The position numbers and the translations under genes are program-made. 64,000 nucleotides of DNA. It comes from an uncultured Parabacteroides sp. GTDB lineage: Bacteria > Bacteroidota > Bacteroidia > Bacteroidales > Tannerellaceae. Every line of letters begins with the position of its first letter. The stretch's first letter is position 1. Below, piece by piece: positions 44,124 to 52,444 of this stretch. Where the stretch lies: assembly GCA_937894065.1 (NCBI GenBank), contig CALCST010000002.1, positions 62,001 through 126,000 of the forward strand, in the 5' to 3' direction. Under the pieces are notes generated by a model. That model was not told where the DNA came from and made no database searches. It saw nothing but the letters and a program-made list of their open reading frames with translations.

Positions 44124-45761
44124 TTACATCATTCCGCCCATACCGCCCATTCCTGGATTCATTGCTGGAGCTGCAGGAGTTTCTTCTTTCTTGTCAGCGA
44201 TTACGCATTCAGTTGTCAAGAACATACCTGCGATTGAAGCTGCATTTTCCAAAGCAACACGAGTTACTTTAGCTGGGTCGATTACACCTGCTTCACACAA
44301 GTTTTCGAAGCAGTCCTTACGAGCGTTGTAACCGAAGTCGCCTTTACCTTCTTTAACGCGCTGAACGATAACTGCACCTTCTTTACCAGCGTTAGCAACA
44401 ATCTGACGCAATGGCTCTTCGATTGCACGTTTAACGATTTCGATACCAGTTGTTTCGTCTTCGTTTTCACCCTTCATGCCATCCAAAGCAGCAATTGCAC
44501 GGATGTAAGCAACACCACCACCAGGAACTGTACCTTCTTCGATAGCAGCACGAGTTGCATGCAAAGCATCGTCAACACGGTCTTTCTTTTCTTTCATTTC
44601 AACTTCAGATGGAGCACCAACGTAAAGAACTGCTACGCCGCCTGCCATCTTAGCCAAACGTTCCTGAAGTTTTTCTTTATCATAGTCAGATGTTGTATTT
44701 TCCATCTGAATCTTGATCTGAGCGATACGAGCCTGGATAGCATCTTTGTCACCAGCACCGTTAACGATTGTAGTATTATCTTTGTTAACAACAATCTTTT
44801 CAGCTGTACCAAGCATATCCATTGTAGCACCTTCCAATTTCAAACCTTTTTCTTCTGAAATTACAGTACCACCTGTCAACACTGCGATATCTTCCAACAT
44901 TGCTTTACGACGGTCACCGAAGCCTGGAGCCTTAACAGCACAGATCTTCAAAGAACCACGCAAGCGGTTAACTACCAATGTAGCCAAAGCTTCGCTATCG
45001 ATATCTTCAGCGATAATCAACAATGGACGGCCGCTCTGAACTGTTGGTTCAAGGATTGGAAGCAAGTCTTTCAATACAGAAATCTTCTTGTCATAAATCA
45101 AGACATATGGATTTTCCATCTGGCATTCCATTTTTTCTGTATCTGTTACGAAGTATGGAGAGATATAACCACGGTCGAACTGCATACCTTCTACTACGTC
45201 AACTGTAGTTTCAGTACCTTTAGCTTCTTCAACTGTGATAACACCTTCTTTCTTAACTTTCTGCATTGCTTCAGCGATCAATTTACCGATAGCTTCGTCA
45301 CCGTTAGCAGAGATTTTAGCAACATGTTCGATCTTTTCAAACTTGTCACCTACTTCTTCAGCCTGGTCTGCGATGCTTTCAACAACTTTAGCAACAGCTT
45401 TATCGATACCACGTTTCAAATCCATTGGATTTGCACCAGCAGTTACGTTCTTCAAACCAACACCGATGATAGCCTGAGCCAAAACTGTAGCAGTTGTTGT
45501 ACCGTCACCTGCGTTATCATTAGTTTTAGATGCAACTTCGCGAACCAACTGTGCGCCCATGTTTGCAAACGGATCAGCCAATTCTACTTCTTTAGCAACT
45601 GAAACACCGTCTTTTGTGATGTGAGGAGCACCGAATTTCTTTTCGATGATTACATTGCGACCTTTAGGGCCTAATGTCACTTTCACTGCATTTGCCAATT
45701 CATCAACGCCTTTTTTCAAAAGGTCGCGGGCATCCATATTATATTTTATATCTTTAGCCAT
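44124..45761 (-). CDS. groL: 60-kDa chaperonin GroEL
   Basis: ATP-driven protein-folding chamber, 545 residues, matching the bacterial length. It starts MAKDIKYNMDARDLLKKGVD and has the ATP-site motifs KVTLGPKGRNV and NDNAGDGTTTATVLAQ. The family signature AAIEEGTVPGGGVAYI lies near residue 404. The C-terminus ends in the expected GGM tail (GMGGMGGMM). It follows groES by 42 nt and is ended by a strong terminator. Confidence 0.99.
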   Translation of the reverse strand: MAKDIKYNMDARDLLKKGVDELANAVKVTLGPKGRNVIIEKKFGAPHITKDGVSVAKEVELADPFANMGAQLVREVASKTNDNAGDGTTTATVLAQAIIGVGLKNVTAGANPMDLKRGIDKAVAKVVESIADQAEEVGDKFEKIEHVAKISANGDEAIGKLIAEAMQKVKKEGVITVEEAKGTETTVDVVEGMQFDRGYISPYFVTDTEKMECQMENPYVLIYDKKISVLKDLLPILEPTVQSGRPLLIIAEDIDSEALATLVVNRLRGSLKICAVKAPGFGDRRKAMLEDIAVLTGGTVISEEKGLKLEGATMDMLGTAEKIVVNKDNTTIVNGAGDKDAIQARIAQIKIQMENTTSDYDKEKLQERLAKMAGGVAVLYVGAPSEVEMKEKKDRVDDALHATRAAIEEGTVPGGGVAYIRAIAALDGMKGENEDETTGIEIVKRAIEEPLRQIVANAGKEGAVIVQRVKEGKGDFGYNARKDCFENLCEAGVIDPAKVTRVALENAASIAGMFLTTECVIADKKEETPAAPAMNPGMGGMGGMM

Positions 45762-45803
45762 TTTCTTAAGTTTTTAAGTTTGTTAGTTTTTGAGTTTTAA
45801 AGA

Positions 45804-46073
45804 TTAGATAATAGCGAAAATGTCAGACTGACGCATCATCAAGTACTTTTCACCTTCGAATTCGATTTCTGTACCTGCGTATTTGCCATACAAAACATTG
45901 TCACCTACTTTAACAACCATTTCTTCATCTTTTGTTCCGTTACCTACAGCAACAACTTCGCCTTTTAATGGTTTTTCTTTTGCTGAATCCGGAATGATGA
46001 TTCCGCCTAAAGTCTTTTCTTCTGCGGCAGCCGGTTTAACCAATACACGGTCTGCTAATGGTTTAATATTCAT
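45804..46073 (-). CDS. groS: 10-kDa co-chaperonin GroES
   Basis: Lid of the GroEL chamber, 89 residues, typical of Bacteroidetes. It begins MNIKPLADRVLVKPAAAEEKT with the mobile loop (EEKTLGGIIIPDSAKEK, about residues 18-34) and ends KYLMMRQSDIFAII. It is first in the groSL operon. There is no CIRCE element upstream; a -24/-12-like sequence lies about 90 nt upstream instead. Confidence 0.98.
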   Translation of the reverse strand: MNIKPLADRVLVKPAAAEEKTLGGIIIPDSAKEKPLKGEVVAVGNGTKDEEMVVKVGDNVLYGKYAGTEIEFEGEKYLMMRQSDIFAII

Positions 46074-46159
46074 GATCTATATAATTTAAGTGTTATTAAT
46101 TACTTATTTTGTTTTATTTATGCGAGTTTATTTTTTATGAAACTCACGCTTATCTTATA

Positions 46160-46175
46160 GCGAATAGCGTGCCAA
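46160..46175 (-). promoter_or_regulatory. Candidate sigma-54 (-24/-12) promoter of groESL
   Basis: On the minus strand TTGGCACG-CTAT-TCGC has GG and GC separated by exactly 10 bases. It differs from the -24/-12 consensus TTGGCACGN4TTGC at one position of the -12 half. It predicts a start near 46148 and a leader of about 75 nt containing the hairpin GAGTTT/AAACTC. It is not confirmed by any activator site. Confidence 0.4.
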
Positions 46176-46403
46176 ACTTATTCAAAGGCATCTTTCTGCC
46201 AATATTTCAGAAAAATCGTGACGCATTGCCGAATGTTTGCGACATTGTGACAGATTAAACATGACAAACTATGGCAAAGCCCCTAAAAAGCATAAACTAT
46301 TACAAGGAATATGTTCAAAATTATATGGTCAGGAACAGAGAAAAACAGACATTTTATAATACACTATATTTCAATCTATTATATTTTCACGATTTTTTCA
46401 GAG

Positions 46404-46517
46404 GCTGAAAAAAGTTTTTCATATATTATGAAAATAAATTTTCATCAGCATGAAAAAGTTTTTCCATATATTATGAAAATCTTTTTCCACATATTATGAA
46501 AAAAATATTCCATCAGC
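46404..46517. repeat. Tandem array of a roughly 22-nt palindromic unit, array B
   Basis: Five units starting at about 46404, 46428, 46450, 46473 and 46496, each of the form ATGAAAAAnTTTTTCAT and separated by ATATT or CAGC. Similarity to array A at 35147 extends upstream to 46368. The units touch without spacers, so it is not a CRISPR. Confidence 0.7.
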
Positions 46518-46544
46518 ATAAAAATCCTGATATATAAAAAAAGA

Positions 46545-46586
46545 AAAGCTGGAATATTCGGGAGATAAGTCGAATATTCCAGCTTT
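46545..46586 (-). terminator. Terminator after hisS
   Basis: A perfect 16-bp stem AAAGCTGGAATATTCG/CGAATATTCCAGCTTT with a 10-nt loop lies 32 nt past the hisS stop, with T residues on the minus-strand exit. Confidence 0.85.
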
Positions 46587-46617
46587 ATATATTAATGTTT
46601 ACTAGTAAAAGTATATT

Positions 46618-47976
46618 TTATCCTATACGTTCAATCAATTCTTCCAATGAAAGAAGTGACTGTTCGCCAGTAATCATATTTTTCAGATTAATCTTTCCTT
46701 CTGCCATTTCAGTTTCACCAACGATTGCTACGAAAGGAATTTTCTTTGTGTCGGCATATCCCATCTGCTTTTTCATTTTTGCAGATTCAGGATATAATTC
46801 AGTTCTGATTCCTGCGGCACGTACCTTTGCTACCAATGGTAAAAGATATGCTTCCTCAGTTGCTCCGAAGTTTACGAACAGAAGCTGAGTTGTCTGCAAT
46901 GCATCTTTCGGATATAAATCCAACTGGTTAAGAACGTCGTAAATTCTGTCAGCTCCAAACGAAATACCAACACCAGAAACTCCATCCATACCGAACACTC
47001 CTGTAAGATTGTCATATCGGCCGCCACCTGTGATACTTCCAATCTGAACATCCAAAGCTTTCACTTCGAAAATTGCGCCAGTATAATAATTCAAACCACG
47101 AGCCAAAGTAAGGTCAAGTTCAAGTTCTGCACGCAAAGTGAATTTCTCGATTCGGTCAAGGATAAATTCCATTTCCTCGATACCCTTCAAACCAGTTTCA
47201 GAAGTAGCAAGAACCTCTTTCAGTGAAGCAATTTTCTCACGGTTAGTTCCGCTAAGCATAATAACCGGCTGAAGTTTTTCGATAGCCTCATCGCTCAAGC
47301 CTTTGCTGCGAAGTTCGTCGTTAACTTTGTCAAGACCAATCTTGTCGAGCTTGTCGATAGCAACTGTAATATCCACAATCTTATCGGCAGCACCAAGGAT
47401 TTCGGCAATACCGGAAAGTATCTTGCGGTTGTTCATCTTAATGCAAACGCGAATTCCGAAACGGTGGAACACTTCGTCCATAATCTGGATAAGTTCCACT
47501 TCGTTAATCAATGAATCAGAACCTACAACGTCGCCATCACACTGATAGAACTCACGATAACGTCCTTTCTGCGGACGGTCGGCACGCCAAACCGGCTGAA
47601 TCTGATAACGCTTGAACGGGAAAGTAATCTCGTTGCGGTGCTGCACAACGAAGCGGGCAAAAGGCACAGTCAAATCATAGCGCAAACCCTTTTCGCAAGC
47701 TTTGGCTGCAAATTTCACCGGATTCTTCTCTGCAAGTTCTTCTTCAGTAATACCGGAAAAACAATCTCCGGAATTCAGAATCTTAAACAGAAGTTTGTCT
47801 CCTTCCTCGCCATATTTTCCCATCAGTGTTGAAAGATTCTCCATAGCCGGAGTTTCAATCTGCTGGAAACCGTAAAGGTGATAAACTTCTCTGATAGTAT
47901 TGAATATATAATTACGTTTCGCCATTTCCTCAGGCGAAAAATCTCTTGTTCCTTTAGGTATTGAAGGCTTCTGCAT
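46618..47976 (-). CDS. hisS: Histidyl-tRNA synthetase
   Basis: Class II synthetase, 452 residues. It begins MQKPSIPKGTRDFSPEEMAKR with the class II motif 1 region, and motif 2 is FRYDLTVPFARFV-like (here LRYDLTVPFARFVVQH, then RYQIQPVWRADRPQKGRYREF). The histidine-binding signature is LARGLNYYTGAIFEV and motif 3 is GVGISFGADRIYDVL. The C-terminal anticodon-binding domain ends at residue 452. The promoter -7 box lies at 48010-48017. Confidence 0.97.
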   Translation of the reverse strand: MQKPSIPKGTRDFSPEEMAKRNYIFNTIREVYHLYGFQQIETPAMENLSTLMGKYGEEGDKLLFKILNSGDCFSGITEEELAEKNPVKFAAKACEKGLRYDLTVPFARFVVQHRNEITFPFKRYQIQPVWRADRPQKGRYREFYQCDGDVVGSDSLINEVELIQIMDEVFHRFGIRVCIKMNNRKILSGIAEILGAADKIVDITVAIDKLDKIGLDKVNDELRSKGLSDEAIEKLQPVIMLSGTNREKIASLKEVLATSETGLKGIEEMEFILDRIEKFTLRAELELDLTLARGLNYYTGAIFEVKALDVQIGSITGGGRYDNLTGVFGMDGVSGVGISFGADRIYDVLNQLDLYPKDALQTTQLLFVNFGATEEAYLLPLVAKVRAAGIRTELYPESAKMKKQMGYADTKKIPFVAIVGETEMAEGKINLKNMITGEQSLLSLEELIERIG

Positions 47977-48009
47977 ATCTTTATTAATTATTTTCTGTTA
48001 TTCTGCGCA

Positions 48010-48017
48010 CAAAGGTA
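48010..48017 (-). promoter_or_regulatory. -7 box of hisS
   Basis: TACCTTTG on the minus strand lies 34 nt before the hisS start. No convincing -33 element was found. Confidence 0.45.
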
Positions 48018-48048
48018 AGATAAATCCGTAACTTTTCTGATAATTCTA

Positions 48049-48079
48049 TTGTCATTTTATTTTCTAATCCATATATTTG
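48049..48079 (+). promoter_or_regulatory. Promoter of the Gfo/Idh/MocA gene
   Basis: TTG at 48049-48051, a 20-nt spacer and TATATTTG at 48072-48079 lie 73 nt before the start at 48152. Confidence 0.6.
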
Positions 48080-48151
48080 TAAAGTCTGTGTAAACAGAAC
48101 ACCTTGAGTTTAATATAAACAATTTGTATAACCAACTAATCAAAAAAAACC

Positions 48152-49462
48152 ATGACAACTCGTAGAGATTTTCTTCGTCAGGCTTCGCTTCTTGGAGCTG
48201 GTTTAACTTTCAGCCCGTTCCTTATTCAGGCTGGCAACAGTGTAAGTGCTAATGACAAAATCCATGTAGGACTTATTGGATGCAACGGTATGGGATTCGA
48301 AGATTTGAAAGCATTCCTGCGTAATCCTGAAGTAGAATGTGTAGCATTATGCGATATCGACGATAACGTATTGCAAAACAGAGCTGCTGAAACAGAAAAG
48401 ATTTCCGGAAAGAAAGTAAAACATTTATATAAAGACTGGAGAAAAGTAATCGACAACAAAGATATTGACGTCGTTATCGTAGGTACTCCGGACCATTGGC
48501 ATTGTCTTCAGGCAGTTTATGCTTGCCAGGCAGGCAAAGATGTATATTGCGAAAAACCTCTTGGAAACAGTATTGAGGAATGTAATATAATGGTTCGTGC
48601 CGCACAAAAATACAACAGAGTTGTTCAGGTTGGCCAGTGGCAGAGAAGCGATCCTCACTGGCAGGATGCGATGGCATTCGTTCACAGTGGTAAATTAGGT
48701 AAAATCCGCACAGTGCGCGTGTTCTCATATCAGGGCTGGTGTCCTTCAATCCCTGTAAAACCGGACCAGGCTGTTCCTGCCGGAGTTGATTATGACATGT
48801 GGTTGGGCCCGGCACCGGAACGCAAGTTCAATCCTAACCGTTTCCACTTCACATGGCGCTGGTTCTGGGATTATGCCGGAGGTTTGATGACAGACTGGGG
48901 CGTTCACCTTCTCGACTATGCATTGTATGGAATGAATGTTACGGCTCCAAACAGCGTTATGGCTTCGGGTGGTAAGTTCGGTTATCCTGATGATGCTTGC
49001 GAAACTCCGGATTTGCTTCAGACAATCTATACATTCGATGGCTTCACTGTTCTTTGGGACCATGCAATCGGTATTGACGATGGTGCATACGGACGTAATC
49101 ACGGCCTTGGTTTCGTCGGAGAAAACGGAACATTGGTTGTTGACCGCGGCGGATGGGAAGTTATTCCTGAAAAGGTAAACGGCAAACCAAGAATGGAAGC
49201 TGTTCCTTTGAAGAAAGCTTATGGCGAAGGCGGCTTGAATCTTCACGTAAAGAATCATTTGGAATGCATCAAGAGCAGAAACCGCAACTGCAACGCAAGT
49301 ATTGAAATCGGTGCTCACATCGCCAAATTCTCACAGCTTGGAAATATTGCATACCGCACAGGCAAGAAACTAAGCTGGGATGGCAAGACATTCAATGATG
49401 CTGAAGCTGATGCTTTGTTGTGCAAACAGTATAGAGCACCTTGGGAATTGCCAAAGATTTGA
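48152..49462 (+). CDS. Gfo/Idh/MocA-family oxidoreductase, Tat-exported
   Basis: 436 residues. A twin-arginine signal (TTRRDFLRQASLLGAGL) is followed by a Rossmann NAD(P) domain with VGLIGCNGMG (39-48). The conserved CEKPLG is at about 133-138, and a C-terminal alpha/beta domain carries TDWGVHLLDYALYGM. Enzymes of this group oxidise or epimerise sugars and inositols, sometimes with tightly bound cofactor when exported. The substrate is unknown. A GH109-type glycosidase is possible but its signature was not seen. It is monocistronic, between hisS (divergent) and a shared terminator. Confidence 0.88.
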   Translation: MTTRRDFLRQASLLGAGLTFSPFLIQAGNSVSANDKIHVGLIGCNGMGFEDLKAFLRNPEVECVALCDIDDNVLQNRAAETEKISGKKVKHLYKDWRKVIDNKDIDVVIVGTPDHWHCLQAVYACQAGKDVYCEKPLGNSIEECNIMVRAAQKYNRVVQVGQWQRSDPHWQDAMAFVHSGKLGKIRTVRVFSYQGWCPSIPVKPDQAVPAGVDYDMWLGPAPERKFNPNRFHFTWRWFWDYAGGLMTDWGVHLLDYALYGMNVTAPNSVMASGGKFGYPDDACETPDLLQTIYTFDGFTVLWDHAIGIDDGAYGRNHGLGFVGENGTLVVDRGGWEVIPEKVNGKPRMEAVPLKKAYGEGGLNLHVKNHLECIKSRNRNCNASIEIGAHIAKFSQLGNIAYRTGKKLSWDGKTFNDAEADALLCKQYRAPWELPKI

Positions 49463-49482
49463 TTCAGTAATCCATGATAAAT

Positions 49483-49541
49483 AAAAAATACAGGCAAAGT
49501 TTCAATGAATCTACAATCAGAAACTTTTGCCTGTATTTTTT
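49483..49541. terminator. Bidirectional terminator between convergent genes
   Basis: The stem AAAAAATACAGGCAAA-GTTT (49483-49502) pairs with AAAC-TTTTGCCTGTATTTTTT (49521-49541). A and T runs flank both sides, so it can serve the oxidoreductase gene (plus) and the winged-helix gene (minus). Confidence 0.85.
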
Positions 49542-49559
49542 ATATTAACGTTCTTAAAA

Positions 49560-49844
49560 TTACAAATGCAAATAATCTTTCAACGTATTGACATAATCTT
49601 CGAAAGCCTTGCGTCCTTTGTCTGTCATCCGGCAAGTGGTGCGAGGCTTTTTCCCTGAAAAACCTTTTTCTATCTCGATATATCCTGCCGTAGTAAGCTT
49701 TTCAAGCTGTACACTAAGGTTTCCCGCCGTAGCATTTGTCTTTTCCTTTATAAAGACAAAATCAGCTTCCTCGACAGACATCAGGATAGAAACTATAGCC
49801 AACCGCAATTGGGAATGCAACAACGGATCTAACTCTTTCAACAT
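49560..49844 (-). CDS. Winged-helix transcriptional regulator
   Basis: 94-residue winged helix-turn-helix of the PF13601/PadR-MarR type. An N-terminal helix (LHSQLRLAIVSILMS), then the recognition region TNATAGNLSVQLEKLTTAGYIE, and a beta wing with PRTTCRMTDKGRKAFEDY. It overlaps the upstream membrane-protein gene by 7 nt (coupled). It is second in a two-gene operon whose promoter carries a repeated palindrome, suggesting it represses its own operon. The effector is unknown. Confidence 0.85.
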   Translation of the reverse strand: MLKELDPLLHSQLRLAIVSILMSVEEADFVFIKEKTNATAGNLSVQLEKLTTAGYIEIEKGFSGKKPRTTCRMTDKGRKAFEDYVNTLKDYLHL

Positions 49845-50443
49845 AATTCTTTTGCTTTATGATTTATAACATGGCCCGGAATTATCATCACAAATATGAA
49901 TGAAAGGGCAAAAAGCAGGAGCATCATATCATCCATTCCTTTCGACGGAACATAATAGAACATATATATTCCTGCCAAAAAGCCCAGATAACTTGTATTG
50001 AATATTTTTTCCTTCAAAACTACTCCTGTAACACAAGAGCCCAAAGATATAACAATCAGAACAAATGCCGGAACAATACTGCAATCTTTAAACACAATCA
50101 TGCTCATCAGCAATATCAAAACGGTTGACACTGTTCCCATTACTTTCCATATTGCCTCTATTATACGGTCGCTATATGTAGTTACATTATTTCCTCCGTC
50201 CTTGGATTTATAATAGTATGCAACCGGAAATCCTATAACTGGAATAATAAAGAACAGGTAATATGAATATGCCGACTGTGTCAACATTAGCGACAAATAA
50301 ACTGACAAGGTTGTCAGCACCGTCAGATATCCCCACAAAAGGAACTGGTTTCCATCGCCTACTTTCAAATTGCGCTTCGTTGTCTGTATCATTGAAGTTA
50401 TCAACTCCAAACTTTCTTTTTCTGTAAACTTGACGTTTTCCAT
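49838..50443 (-). CDS. Membrane protein cotranscribed with a winged-helix regulator
   Basis: 201 residues with a cytoplasmic N-terminus (KFTEKESLELITSMIQTTKRN) and about five to six hydrophobic segments, ending FALSFIFVMIIPGHVINHKAKELC. This type of protein beside a small PadR/MarR regulator is common in Bacteroidetes and uncharacterised. It may sense membrane-active compounds, but that is speculation. First gene of the operon; its promoter spacer holds a 17-bp palindrome. Confidence 0.75.
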   Translation of the reverse strand: MENVKFTEKESLELITSMIQTTKRNLKVGDGNQFLLWGYLTVLTTLSVYLSLMLTQSAYSYYLFFIIPVIGFPVAYYYKSKDGGNNVTTYSDRIIEAIWKVMGTVSTVLILLMSMIVFKDCSIVPAFVLIVISLGSCVTGVVLKEKIFNTSYLGFLAGIYMFYYVPSKGMDDMMLLLFALSFIFVMIIPGHVINHKAKELC

Positions 50444-50477
50444 AATCGAATTAATTTAAATGTTCCTTACTAAAGTA

Positions 50478-50578
50478 GTTTATTTTATAAACCATGCATG
50501 GATTAAAAAAGTGCAAAAGAACTGCGCATTATTCCTTTACACATCGCAAATATAAAGAGGTTTATTTTATAAACCAAA
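50478..50578 (-). promoter_or_regulatory. Promoter with two identical palindromic operators
   Basis: The minus-strand promoter is TTTG (plus 50575-50578), 20 nt and TATATTTG (plus 50547-50554). The palindrome GTTTATTTTATAAAC occurs at 50560-50574, filling the promoter spacer, and again at 50478-50492, in the leader region downstream. A second palindrome CCATGCATGG (50492-50501) abuts the latter. Confidence 0.72.
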
Positions 50579-50602
50579 TATTATTGTACTTTTTTACAAG
50601 AA

Positions 50603-50656
50603 ACAAGGCTACAGATACAAGTTATTATTCTCGTAAACTTGCATCTGTAGCCTTGT
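50603..50656. repeat. GTTGACAAG-family hairpin repeat, copy 4
   Basis: Two 21-nt arms, 50603-50623 (ACAAGGCTACAGATACAAGTT) and 50636-50656, pair with one mismatch. This copy carries a CTACAGAT core absent from copies 1 and 2; a partial match occurs in copy 5. It lies just after the mnmA stop and may also work as a terminator. Confidence 0.72.
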
Positions 50657-50682
50657 CAACTTGTTCCCTTGTCTACTTACTC

Positions 50683-51759
50683 CTACTGATTATCTCCGAT
50701 AATCATCCCACTACCATAACAAAGATGATGATCCTTGTCATAAATCACTCCATATTGTCCCGGAGCAATTCCCTGAATTTTATCATCGCTTTCAATACGG
50801 TAAAGATCACCGATACGGCGTATATAACCATGAGTAAATTCCGGAGTGTGACGGATTTTGAATGTTATTTCCTTTGCATCATCAAACTCGCCCCAAGGAT
50901 CTTCAGTTATGAAATCAAAACCTTGAAGGTTTACAGTCTTTCCGTATTGTGTTTCCGGATCATATCCGTTGGATACATATATTATATTACGCTTTATATC
51001 TTTCTTGATAACGAACCACGGACCGCCGCTCAAGCCCAAACCTTTGCGCTGACCGATTGTGTGGAACCAATATCCGTTGTGCTTGCCGAGAACCTTTCCT
51101 GTTTCAAGCTCGATTATTTTTCCGGTGCGGCGTCCCAGATAACGCTCAATAAAATCATTGTAATTGATTTTACCGAGGAAACAAATTCCCTGACTGTCTT
51201 TTCTCTTTGCGCTAGGCAATTTCTGAGCCTCGGCAATAGCGCGCACTTCGCTTTTCATCAGATGTCCGATAGGAAACATCAGTTTCTGAATCTGCAAGCG
51301 AGTGATTTGTCCAAGGAAGTCAGTCTGGTCTTTCACCGGGTCTTTAGCTGTTGAAAGCCACACTTTACCGTCAATCTCAGTTGTTGTGGCATAATGTCCG
51401 GTTGCAATCTTATCGAAATCCTTTCCCCATTTTTCTTCGAAGCAACCAAACTTTATAAACTTATTGCACATCATATCCGGGTTTGGAGTCAGACCACGCT
51501 TCACTGATTCGATAGTGTAGCTGACAACTTTCTCCCAATATTCATCATGCAAGGAAACTTGCTCAAAACGGCAACCATATTTCTTGGCGATATATGAAGT
51601 TATTTCAATATCTTCCTCAGCCGGACAATCAATATATCCGTCTTTATCTTCCATACCGATACGGATATAGAAGATTGTCGGGTCATAACCCGCCTCCTTT
51701 AACTGATGAACAACAACAGAGCTGTCCACTCCACCTGATACTAATGCTGCTATTTCCAT
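50683..51759 (-). CDS. mnmA: tRNA-specific 2-thiouridylase MnmA
   Basis: Transfers sulfur to U34 of tRNAs for Lys, Glu and Gln, 358 residues. The PP-loop is SGGVDSS at residues 8-14 (ALVSGGVDSSVVVHQL). The catalytic cysteines are in PNPDMMCNKFIKFG (about residue 99) and KDSQGICFLGKI (about residue 194). The C-terminal domain has VIYVSNGYDPETQYGKT and ends GSGMIIGDN. It has its own promoter (51780-51787) and a hairpin repeat after the stop. Confidence 0.97.
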   Translation of the reverse strand: MEIAALVSGGVDSSVVVHQLKEAGYDPTIFYIRIGMEDKDGYIDCPAEEDIEITSYIAKKYGCRFEQVSLHDEYWEKVVSYTIESVKRGLTPNPDMMCNKFIKFGCFEEKWGKDFDKIATGHYATTTEIDGKVWLSTAKDPVKDQTDFLGQITRLQIQKLMFPIGHLMKSEVRAIAEAQKLPSAKRKDSQGICFLGKINYNDFIERYLGRRTGKIIELETGKVLGKHNGYWFHTIGQRKGLGLSGGPWFVIKKDIKRNIIYVSNGYDPETQYGKTVNLQGFDFITEDPWGEFDDAKEITFKIRHTPEFTHGYIRRIGDLYRIESDDKIQGIAPGQYGVIYDKDHHLCYGSGMIIGDNQ

Positions 51760-51779
51760 AAATCTTTATCCTTTCGTCT

Positions 51780-51787
51780 GCAAAGTT
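51780..51787 (-). promoter_or_regulatory. -7 box of mnmA
   Basis: TAACTTTG on the minus strand lies 21 nt before the start. The -33 element is unclear. Confidence 0.45.
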
Positions 51788-51815
51788 ACATATTATCCCT
51801 GAATTAGGAAGTATA

Positions 51816-52373
51816 TTAGAAGTTCATAGAAGCATAAATGCCACAGTGTCCGTTTCCGGCAACCGGACTGATAGTAAGATTATGCTTTTTGGCAAAAGGT
51901 CTTGTAAATATATATGAACTGCCAACGCCAATTACAGCTCCCGCAGCCACATCCCACCAGTCGTGTTTCTTTCCGTAAACGCGACTCCAGCCGACATAAG
52001 TGGAAAGCAAATACGCCGGAACTCCCCATTTCCATCCGTAACGTCGCTGTATGAATGCTGCTCCGGCAAAGGAAACAGAAGTGTGCATTGAAGGGAAAGA
52101 CTGGAAATCACTCCTGTCCGGACGCTGCTTATCAACTATTAATTTCAGAGCATAAGTAACGCCAACCGTTGTCACACCAGCCAAAGCTCCTTGCTTTAAT
52201 CCTTCCCAATCCTGAAGGGCAAGAACAGTGGCAAGACTGGCAACCGGAGTAACAAACACCAACACATCTCCCGATGTGCGCACAGCCTTCCTGGCTCCGG
52301 TAACCTGTATTTCCTGTGCCGTCACCGAAAAGCCACAGATAATAAGCATTAATGATAATAAAATTTGCCTCAT
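51816..52373 (-). CDS. PAP2-family membrane phosphatase
   Basis: 185 residues from the ATG at 52371-52373, chosen because MRQILLSLMLIICGFSVTAQ is a clean signal peptide. The three phosphatase motifs are in order: KQRPDRSDF (about 105), FPSMHTS (about 116) and SRVYGKKHDWWD (about 154-165), giving the catalytic His and Asp. It acts on lipid phosphates such as phosphatidate or undecaprenyl pyrophosphate; which one is unknown. The neighbour upstream, a diacylglycerol kinase, makes phosphatidate, an appealing metabolic link. Confidence 0.88.
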   Translation of the reverse strand: MRQILLSLMLIICGFSVTAQEIQVTGARKAVRTSGDVLVFVTPVASLATVLALQDWEGLKQGALAGVTTVGVTYALKLIVDKQRPDRSDFQSFPSMHTSVSFAGAAFIQRRYGWKWGVPAYLLSTYVGWSRVYGKKHDWWDVAAGAVIGVGSSYIFTRPFAKKHNLTISPVAGNGHCGIYASMNF

Positions 52374-52394
52374 TGATAATGTATTTATAATTGA

Positions 52395-52426
52395 AGTTGA
52401 CAAGACTACAGATACGAGTTGACAAG
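52395..52426. repeat. GTTGACAAG-family repeat, copy 5
   Basis: AGTTGACAAGACTACAGATA followed by CGAGTTGACAAG, the left arms of the family in direct tandem with the CTACAGAT core of copy 4. No right arm is present, so it cannot fold on its own. Confidence 0.5.
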
Positions 52427-52444
52427 TATTATTCGTATTCTAAG

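Noticed and set aside
46074..46200. CIRCE (HrcA operator) in front of groES
   Set aside because: The TTAGCACTC-N9-GAGTGCTAA pattern is absent; only unrelated short inverted repeats (GAGTTT/AAACTC, CACGCT/AGCGTG) are present.
46404..46517. CRISPR array
   Set aside because: The repeat units directly abut, are palindromic and vary in sequence; there are no unique spacers and no cas genes.
50494..51354. A 286-codon plus-strand open frame lying opposite mnmA
   Set aside because: It is antisense to most of mnmA, which has full catalytic motifs; the plus frame has no family resemblance and starts inside a promoter/repeat region.
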